From Haematobacter missouriensis (GTDB taxonomy: Bacteria > Pseudomonadota > Alphaproteobacteria > Rhodobacterales > Rhodobacteraceae): a stretch of 64,000 nucleotides of DNA. This document shows positions 57,648 to 64,000 of this stretch, piece by piece; the first letter of the stretch is position 1, and each line of letters begins with the position of its first letter. A program made the position numbers and the translations under genes. The notes beneath the pieces are model-generated. The model saw only the letters and a list, made by a program, of their open reading frames with translations, was not told the origin of the DNA and did no database searches. The stretch lies in contig NZ_JFGS01000021.1 of assembly GCF_000740775.1 (NCBI RefSeq), positions 1-64,000 on the forward strand, written 5' to 3'.

Positions 57648-60452
57648 ATGGCGAGATTCAACCCGCACGAAAAAAGCGCCGCATTGTATCCTGTGGTCTC
57701 GGAATTCGCCGACCGCTGCTTGCTGCAGGATGGCTCTATCCTCCAGCCCGACCTTCGTCTTTGGACGGCCGAAAATCTCGCAGAGCTGGACCGCACCTTT
57801 GTCCAGAATCCCGATGAAGGCACGGACAGCTATTACTTGAAGCTCGAACAGCAGATGTCCTCAGGCACACCGGAGAGCCGCCAGTTGATGGCTGAGCTGC
57901 ACTGGGTCCTGTTCACCTTTCCCAGCGACATGTGACCGGCGACCAAAGCGCAGAGAGTCAGAGAGATCTGGTCCTGGTCGAGCACCCCGCTTCCCGAGGG
58001 TGTTGCTGCCTTGAGCCCGGAGGTTCTGGAAGGCATCGGGCACGCGGGCACGGCCTATAACACGCACAGATGGCGGGAGCTGAGCTTCCTGATTGCCCTA
58101 GTTCGTGACTGGAAAGCGCAACCGCCTGAGCTGCAGGCCCAACAGCGCAAGGACCATGAAGCGTTTTGCGCGTTTCTGGACAAGGTGCCCAGTGTCGATG
58201 GCCGCCAACTGCGTCAGATCCTTCCGCATCTCCTGTTTCCCGATCACTATGAGCGGATTTCAAGCCCGCGGCACAAGCGAGAGATCCTTGAAGGCTTTGC
58301 CGTGGCAACGCGGAAGGACATCCGGAAGATGCGGATTTCCGAACTGGATTCACATCTTCTTGCCCTGCGGCGCAAGCTCGAGACCGAGCTCGGCCGGGAG
58401 ATCGATTTCTATGAGCCGGAGATTGAACAGCGCTGGCGCGACAGCGGCGCGACCTATCTGATCAGCTGGAATCCGTCACACTGGGACTGGGGGACCTTCG
58501 CACAGGACCGCCAGCAGACCGCTTCCGGAGGCACGGTCGTCCATCGTTGGCGCACGAGTTCGAAGAAGCCAAAGCCTGACGACACGGTCTTCCTGATCCG
58601 AACCGGCGACGATTTCCGTGGCATCATCGCAAGGGGACGGGTTGCGAAGGCCGCCTACTCCGACCTCCACTGGGACCCACAGCGCGCCGCCGCGGGTGAG
58701 ACCACGGATTTCATCAATGTGGAATTCGAGGACATACGGTACCCAGGGAAGGATGCCTACATCCCGCATGCGGTCTTGACGAGCAAGATCAGCGGGCAGG
58801 ACTGGAGTCCTCAGTCTTCCGGAATTCTGATCAAGCCCGCTGCCGCGCGGGCGCTGGAAAAGCTTTGGGAAAACGCGGAACCCCCGAAAACAGACGTCGA
58901 AAGGGCCGTGCCGATCATGGGATCAACCTCTCAAAACATCATCCTTCACGGCCCTCCTGGTACCGGAAAGACCTACCGCACGGCTGTCGAGGCCGTTCGG
59001 TTGTGCGGGGAACCTGTCCCGGATGACCGCTCCGCTCTGATGGCCTCCTACCAACGCCTCTTGGCCGCCGGTCGGATCGAATTCACTTTCCATCAGTCGA
59101 TGGCCTATGAAGAGTTCGTCGAGGGCCGACAGCCTATGACCGGCACGGATGAGGGCGAGGACACATCCTCGGCCGGCTTCCGGCTGGAGACCGTGCCCGG
59201 CATTTTCCGGCGCATCGCGAAACGCGCCGAGACCAGCCGTGGGCATTCATCCGAGGAGGACTCGACACGTGTTGAAGGCCGCCAGGTCTTCAAGATGTCG
59301 ATTGGCGAAGCGGACAACCCCGAAGACGCACATCTCTTCGAGGAGGCGATCAAGGGCGGTTATACCCTTCTCGGCTTCGAGGACATCGACTGGTCGGCCG
59401 ATAAATTCGCCAAACGTGACGCCATCATCGAGGCCTGTAAGGCGAAGGACCAGCGCCATTCCAACGTCGATGCACGCTCCGGCGTTGTGCAAATGCCCTT
59501 CAAGTTCCGGAACGATGTGAAGGAAGGCGACATCGTCATTGTTTCAAAAGGCAATTTGCTGTTTAGAGCCATCGGCGTGTTCACGGGCGGCTACGAATTC
59601 GTTCCGCGACCCGAAGGCGGTTATGCCCATCGTCGCTCCGTCCGCTGGCTTTGGATCGACCGCGATGGCGTATCTGTGAGCGAAATCTACACACGTAAAT
59701 TTTCGCAGAAATCGATTTACGGGATCGATGTGGTCGAACTAAACGTGCCGGCCCTTGAACGCTACATGAACAGTCAGCGGAACGAGGGGCCTTCAGAACC
59801 TGAGCCCTTCGTCCTGATCATCGACGAGATCAACCGGGCCAATATCTCCAAGGTGTTCGGCGAGCTGATCACGCTGTTGGAACCGGACAAGCGGCTCGGC
59901 CAGCCCAACCAGCTCAAGGTGCGCCTGCCTTACTCGGGGGATGAGTTCGGTGTTCCGTCGAACCTGCATATCGTCGGCACGATGAACACGGCAGACCGCT
60001 CGATTGCTCTACTCGATACGGCACTGCGGCGGCGATTCACATTTCGGGAAATCATGCCCAATCCGTCCGTGCTGAAGGACGCAGCCGACCGTACGGGCAT
60101 CGATCTGCCGACTCTTCTGACCATCATCAATGAACGCATAGAGTATCTCTACGATCGCGATCACCAGATCGGGCATGCCTATTTCACCGGCTGCGACACC
60201 CGCGCGGATGTCGACGCGGTGATGCGGCACAAGGTGATCCCGCTGCTGGCCGAGTACTTCTTCGAGGACTGGGGCAAGATCGCCGCGATGCTGGGCGATC
60301 TCGAGACGCATGACAGGCCCATCGCGGGGGGCTTTCTGAACAGGTCGGTCCTCAAGGCGCCGCCGGGGCTCGACAATGGTGAGGCGATGCCGCGCTTCCG
60401 GTGGGACGTGCGCGAAGACGGCTTCGATTACGCGCGGCTTCTCGGCTCATGA
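57648..60452 (+). pseudogene. mcrB: McrB-like GTPase/AAA protein with an in-frame stop codon
   Basis: A single frame runs from ATG 57648 to 60452 (935 codons), broken only by TGA at 57933-57935, after FPSDM and before PATKAQRVREIWSWS. A CGA to TGA change would explain it. After the stop, a TTG at 58011 can start an 813-residue product. A PUA/EVE-like N-terminal domain, typical for reading modified bases, is at ~residues 262-400 (TYLISWNPSHWDWGTF onward). The AAA core has Walker A LHGPPGTGKTYRTA (~435), Walker B LIIDEINRANIS (~722) and sensor VGTMNTADRSI. About 180 residues inserted between Walker A and Walker B look like another PUA-type domain. McrB and McrC together cut DNA carrying modified cytosine. 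Confidence 0.8.
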
Positions 60453-61753
60453 TCCGCCGAACGCTCCGCGAATGGCAACGCATCGGCTATGGGGATGACG
60501 ACACGACCATCCCGACCGCCGAGGCTGATCGGATTGCCGCCGTGGCGGCGCGTTCCAGCTTCGCGGGGCGTGGCGGCGAAGGCGTGCTCGAACACGGCCG
60601 CAAAGGCCTGCGGGCCCGCGGCGTGGTCGGCGTGATCGCCGCGCCGGGATGTCAGCTGGAGATCCTCCCCAAGATCGAAGGTCTCGGAGAGCACGACGCT
60701 ACTGAAGAAGCGCTTCGTCGCCGCCTCATCCACATGCTCGCGGTGGTTCATGATCTGCGGGTCGATGCGGGCGTGCTGGCCCAGCTTGGATGGCAAAAGG
60801 ATACCATTCTCGAATTGTTGATCCGCCTTTTTTGCGCCCGCCTGATGGAAGCGGTGCGGATGGGTCTGCCGCGCCGATATGTGGATCATGCAGACGACCT
60901 CCCCGCCCTGCGCGGCAGGCTCGACGTGACCCGGCAGTTTTCGCGCCATGCAGTGGCACCACAGCGGCTTGCCTGTCGGTACGACGGGCTGTCCTCTGAC
61001 ATCGCGCTGAACCAGGTGATGCGCGCCGCCGTGACCCGTTTGCAGCGTGTGGCGCAGGCCCCCGACAATCAGCGTATCCTGCGCGAGCTGGGCTTTGCCT
61101 ATGCGGATGTGACCGAGGTTCCGGTCCCTGCGCTGCGATGGGACCAGATCACCCTCGATCGGACCAATCAGCGGTGGCGCGAGCTTCTTTCCTTCGCGCG
61201 TCTCCTTCTCGGAGATCGGCATCAGCAGACCAGCGCAGGGGCCATGGATGGTCATGCGCTCTTGTTCGAGATGAATGCCTTGTTCGAGCAATACGTCGCC
61301 CGACTGGTCACCCGTGCCCTGGCCGGAAGCGGGTACCGGGCTTCATCGCAGGGTGGCCACCGGGACTGCCTGTTCGAAGCCGATACGGGGCGGTTTCGGA
61401 CCAAGCCGGACCTCATCATCCGGCACGGGGATCAAGCCGTCCTCGTCGTCGACACAAAGTGGAAGCGGATGGCCTCTCGCATCGACGACCCCAAACAGGG
61501 GGTCAGCCAGACCGACGTCTATCAGTTGATGGCCTATAGCCAACTGTATGGCTGCCGGGACGTCATGTTGCTCTACCCCCATCATGGCGATCTCCCGACA
61601 GAGCCGATTTGCACCCGCTACGCTATTGCACATGAAGGCGCCGAAGAGACCCTTCACGTCGCAACCCTTGTCATGACCGGTCCCTCGGGATCGCATGTCG
61701 ATGCGCTCAAGACGGTGCTGGACCGGATGTTGCCGGCTAAGGTGCCGGTCTAG
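60449..61753 (+). CDS. mcrC: McrC nuclease subunit
   Basis: 434-residue McrC. The N-terminal part (EGVLEHGRKGLRARGVVGVI, LEILPKIEGL) contacts McrB; the C-terminal PD-(D/E)xK nuclease shows TKPDLIIRHGDQAVLVVDTKWK with the catalytic Asp and Asp-x-Lys pair near residues 320-336, then QTDVYQLMAYSQLY. Start ATG overlaps the mcrB stop, so its translation depends on mcrB being read to the end. If the mcrB stop is not bypassed, coupling still works from the downstream restart. Confidence 0.92.
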   Translation: MIRRTLREWQRIGYGDDDTTIPTAEADRIAAVAARSSFAGRGGEGVLEHGRKGLRARGVVGVIAAPGCQLEILPKIEGLGEHDATEEALRRRLIHMLAVVHDLRVDAGVLAQLGWQKDTILELLIRLFCARLMEAVRMGLPRRYVDHADDLPALRGRLDVTRQFSRHAVAPQRLACRYDGLSSDIALNQVMRAAVTRLQRVAQAPDNQRILRELGFAYADVTEVPVPALRWDQITLDRTNQRWRELLSFARLLLGDRHQQTSAGAMDGHALLFEMNALFEQYVARLVTRALAGSGYRASSQGGHRDCLFEADTGRFRTKPDLIIRHGDQAVLVVDTKWKRMASRIDDPKQGVSQTDVYQLMAYSQLYGCRDVMLLYPHHGDLPTEPICTRYAIAHEGAEETLHVATLVMTGPSGSHVDALKTVLDRMLPAKVPV

Positions 61754-62063
61754 CCAAAGCAACCTCCTAGCTTCCTTGCAGATTCGCAGATCGGGCAGGG
61801 TCAGCACCTTCATTGTTCTAATACAAAACGCTCCGGGTCGAACTGTGCAAGGATCCCCGCAACCTGCGTTTCGGATATGCGCGGAAGCGCAAAGAGACCG
61901 CGCACACCCAATCGTTACTGGCTTCTTGCTGCGATGCCAGTGGTGTGTCGGCTTTGGGGGGCGCTGCGAAGCAGTATCCTGTCCGGGTGACCGGCGGCTC
62001 TGGGCCGAAACTGCTGACGCCTCGGCCCCGGTCAAAGAAGGCATGCTCTGAACTCGATCGGGT
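61754..62063. other. 310-bp spacer between mcrC and the coupling protein gene
   Basis: The two genes point toward each other. I see no terminator with a U-run. On the minus strand about 61818-61913 reads GVRGLFALPRISETQVAGIL... to a stop, a protein-like tail without a start codon; it may be a remnant. Nothing else supported. Confidence 0.5.
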
Positions 62064-63998
62064 TTAGTCAGTGGCTCCCAAGCCTCCATGTCCAGCGATG
62101 ATCTCTGCGGTCGTGACGACAGCTTTCTGAACCGCAAGGCGGCTTTCCTCAGTCTGCCCAAGCGCGCAAAGGTCCAAACTGATCGGCTCTGGCGCGAGAG
62201 CTAGGGTTCCACGCCGGGCTGGCGCTCGCAAGACCGGCTTCGGGTCGTGTGGGGTAGCGGGTCCCTGCCCTCGCGCCGCCCCCTGCTGCACGGCCTGCAG
62301 CTGCTGCGCCAGTTTCGCAACTGCCGCCTCGGCCTCATTCAACCGTGCATCGTATTGCCGCTTTTCGGCATCCGGGTAGGGATGATCGCCTGCTTGCGCG
62401 GCATGGACCACCTTCAATACCGGATCCTCATAGTATTTGATACGCCGCGCCCGGATCGGCATCTGGGCATCGACGACGAGGATCACCTCATCGAGGTCTA
62501 GCCGGCGCGCCTCATCCTCGTTGAGGAGCGGTGTTTCCTCCGTCCGCTCGGTCACGCTCCGACCCTCGAAAGGGTTCCGCCCCACCGAACGGGACCGGGT
62601 GACCACCCGCTTGGTCGTCTTGCCGACCGCCTGGCTCAGTTCTTCGATGGTCTTTTGGTCGGATGGGGTCAGATAGAGTTTCACCCCTGCCCCACCTTGC
62701 AGCGAGCGGCGCGTGTTCTCGCCATAGATCTCGTCCAGCGCGGGAATGGTCTGGGTGACGATGGCCAGGTTGCCGCCATAGGAGCGCAGCGTCTTGATGC
62801 TCTCGGCCACGATCGGCATCTTCCCCAGCCGGTCAAACTCATCGAGCATGATCATCACCGGCCAGGGTTCATCCTTCCCGGGCTCGGCGGCTTGGAGTGA
62901 TGCAATCAGATCCGAGAAGAACAGCCGGATCAGCGGCGCCAGCGGCCCGACCATCTCGGATTCCACCACCAGATAGATCGCATGCGGCTGGCGGCGGATG
63001 TCCCGGAACGAAAAATCCGAGGTCGCCGTTGCCGCATCAATCGCCCGGTTGTCCCAAGTGTCGAGACCGGAGGTCATCAGGAGCGAGAGATAGGAGGTCA
63101 GCGTATCGTTGTTCGTTGAGGCCATCCGCTCAAAAATCAGCTTGGCCGAGGGGTTCTTCACCTCCTCAGCCCGCTTCAGGAACTCCAGCTGCTTGTTTCC
63201 GCCCGAGGCTGTGATGCGATAGATCTCGCCGATAGTCGGGTTGCCACGCTCGAAGGCCAGAAGCCCGGCGGCTACGAAGAGATCGATCCCGCCGGCGAGC
63301 AGGCCGCTGAGCTTTTCGTTGTCGGTCTGAAGGAAGAGCTTCGCCGTCAGCTTCAGCTCCATCTGCTGGCGATCAGGGTTCTTCAGGGCCGCGATTCGGG
63401 CCAGCGGGTTGTAGCGATGCGTCGGCCGTTCCCAATCGGTGGGTGCGAAACGGAACACCTTGTCTCCGGTCGACGACCTGAACCGCGAGGTCTCACGGAA
63501 GTTCTCGCCCTTGACGTCGAGAACCACGGCCGAGCCGCGATAGGTCAGCAGGTTCGGGATTACGAAGCCGACACCCTTACCCCTGCCTGTCGGGGCCACG
63601 ACCAGCGCATGCGGGAACGTCCGCGAGACAATAAATGGCCTCTTCGATTTCGGGGAACCCATCTTGCCGAGCAGGAACCCGGCCCCCGTCCCGGCGAAAA
63701 AGCCGTTGCGCTTCATCTCGGCCCGGCTCTGCCAATGGGTGGTGCCGAAACTGGTCAGCGCATCGCCCAGCATGGTGGCGGTCAGCAGGAGGGCCGCGAG
63801 GCCGGTCCCAAGGATGATGCCATTCACCCAGAGGAAATCCTGCGGAGCAGAAGTCCTCAGTCCCAGCCAGTTCCGCGCCAGCAGGCTGAGGTCAAAGCTG
63901 TTCGTCGAGTATCCGAATTGGACGGCAAAATAGATCGTCGCCAGCACATAGCCGATGGCAAGCCCGAGCAGGGTCAGAACTACGGCGCCCAACAGCAT
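62064..63998 (-). CDS. virD4: VirD4/TraG type IV coupling protein
   Basis: 644-residue hexameric ATPase that brings the relaxase-DNA complex to the VirB channel. Two N-terminal membrane segments (LLGAVVLTLLGLAIGYVL; WVNGIILGTGLAALLLTA), Walker A VVAPTGRGKGVGF (~138) and Walker B VMIMLDEFDRLGKM (~365), and the long Arg/Ala-rich C-terminal tail. ATG at 63998 is two bases from the window edge, so upstream signals cannot be judged. It is the partner of the VirB genes at 28-40 kb but lies 22 kb away on the opposite strand. A relaxase gene is expected just outside the window. Confidence 0.93.
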   Translation of the reverse strand: MLLGAVVLTLLGLAIGYVLATIYFAVQFGYSTNSFDLSLLARNWLGLRTSAPQDFLWVNGIILGTGLAALLLTATMLGDALTSFGTTHWQSRAEMKRNGFFAGTGAGFLLGKMGSPKSKRPFIVSRTFPHALVVAPTGRGKGVGFVIPNLLTYRGSAVVLDVKGENFRETSRFRSSTGDKVFRFAPTDWERPTHRYNPLARIAALKNPDRQQMELKLTAKLFLQTDNEKLSGLLAGGIDLFVAAGLLAFERGNPTIGEIYRITASGGNKQLEFLKRAEEVKNPSAKLIFERMASTNNDTLTSYLSLLMTSGLDTWDNRAIDAATATSDFSFRDIRRQPHAIYLVVESEMVGPLAPLIRLFFSDLIASLQAAEPGKDEPWPVMIMLDEFDRLGKMPIVAESIKTLRSYGGNLAIVTQTIPALDEIYGENTRRSLQGGAGVKLYLTPSDQKTIEELSQAVGKTTKRVVTRSRSVGRNPFEGRSVTERTEETPLLNEDEARRLDLDEVILVVDAQMPIRARRIKYYEDPVLKVVHAAQAGDHPYPDAEKRQYDARLNEAEAAVAKLAQQLQAVQQGAARGQGPATPHDPKPVLRAPARRGTLALAPEPISLDLCALGQTEESRLAVQKAVVTTAEIIAGHGGLGATD

Positions 63999-64000
63999 GC

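Noticed and set aside
61818-62161. Minus-strand frames between mcrC and the coupling protein gene as real genes
   Set aside because: They lack start codons or lie antisense to mcrC; kept only as a possible remnant.
1-64000. CRISPR arrays, rRNA and tRNA genes
   Set aside because: No regularly spaced direct repeats and no rRNA- or tRNA-like sequence were seen on reading through the window.

Overview
The window looks like part of a large, low-copy conjugative plasmid (or plasmid-derived megareplicon) from a GC-rich alphaproteobacterium of the Rhodobacterales, most like Paracoccus or Rhodobacter. The grounds are a repABC replicon, a BioR-type biotin regulator with TTATCTATAA boxes, an alphaproteobacterial LexA box (GTTC-N7-GTTC) in front of an imu cassette, the DUF1403/ScpB gene pair and a VirB-type transfer system. 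No rRNA or tRNA gene and no CRISPR array was seen. The genus is an inference from gene content.

Layout. 1-0.4 kb: IS256-type transposase remnant. 0.4-2.8 kb: bioR-bioY-bioB with three BioR boxes. 2.8-5.8 kb: SOS cassette (SRAP gene, imuA, imuB, dnaE2) in decay. imuB has three single-base losses and dnaE2 keeps only its first ~65 codons, while the LexA box, the SRAP gene and imuA are intact. 5.9-9.6 kb: repA-repB-repC with a counter-transcribed RNA and two parS-like sites. 9.7-10.6 kb: a dead second parB. 10.6-17.2 kb: a tyrosine recombinase diverging from a DUF1403-scpB pair, split by a compact 3.7-kb tniA-tniB-tniQ transposon whose ends can be defined. 17.3-26.1 kb: a type I restriction-modification island in the order hsdM - Abi_2 - hsdS - HEPN-like - hsdR. 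Its HsdS carries a C-terminal Panacea/DUF4065-like domain. 26.2-28.5 kb: small plasmid genes, a candidate small RNA and repeated ATGGTG motifs. 28.5-40.4 kb: a VirB1-VirB11 type IV secretion operon, including a VirB5-like protein with a lytic transglycosylase domain placed inside it, then ssb. 40.5-42.3 kb: a toxin-antitoxin pair and an IS5-family element. 42.4-55.8 kb: metabolic and export cargo, comprising gltS, a phaC-pta-ackA-fabI operon behind an FNR-type dyad, and an RbbA-type ABC exporter operon with a TetR regulator. 56.0-61.8 kb: a Fic protein and a McrBC type IV restriction pair (mcrB has an in-frame stop). 62.1-64 kb: the VirD4/TraG coupling protein on the opposite strand.

How it works together. 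RepABC and parS give replication and partition; the recombinase/ScpB set may help resolve or organise the replicon. Transfer genes are split: the VirB channel lies at 28-40 kb and its coupling protein at 62-64 kb, with about 22 kb of cargo and defence between them. No relaxase or recognisable oriT is inside the window. Two defence islands flank the transfer operon. The most interesting locus is the type I RM island, where two likely toxic HEPN-type proteins (Abi_2 and a HEPN-like protein) sit next to an HsdS fused to an antitoxin-type domain. This suggests a guarded restriction system.
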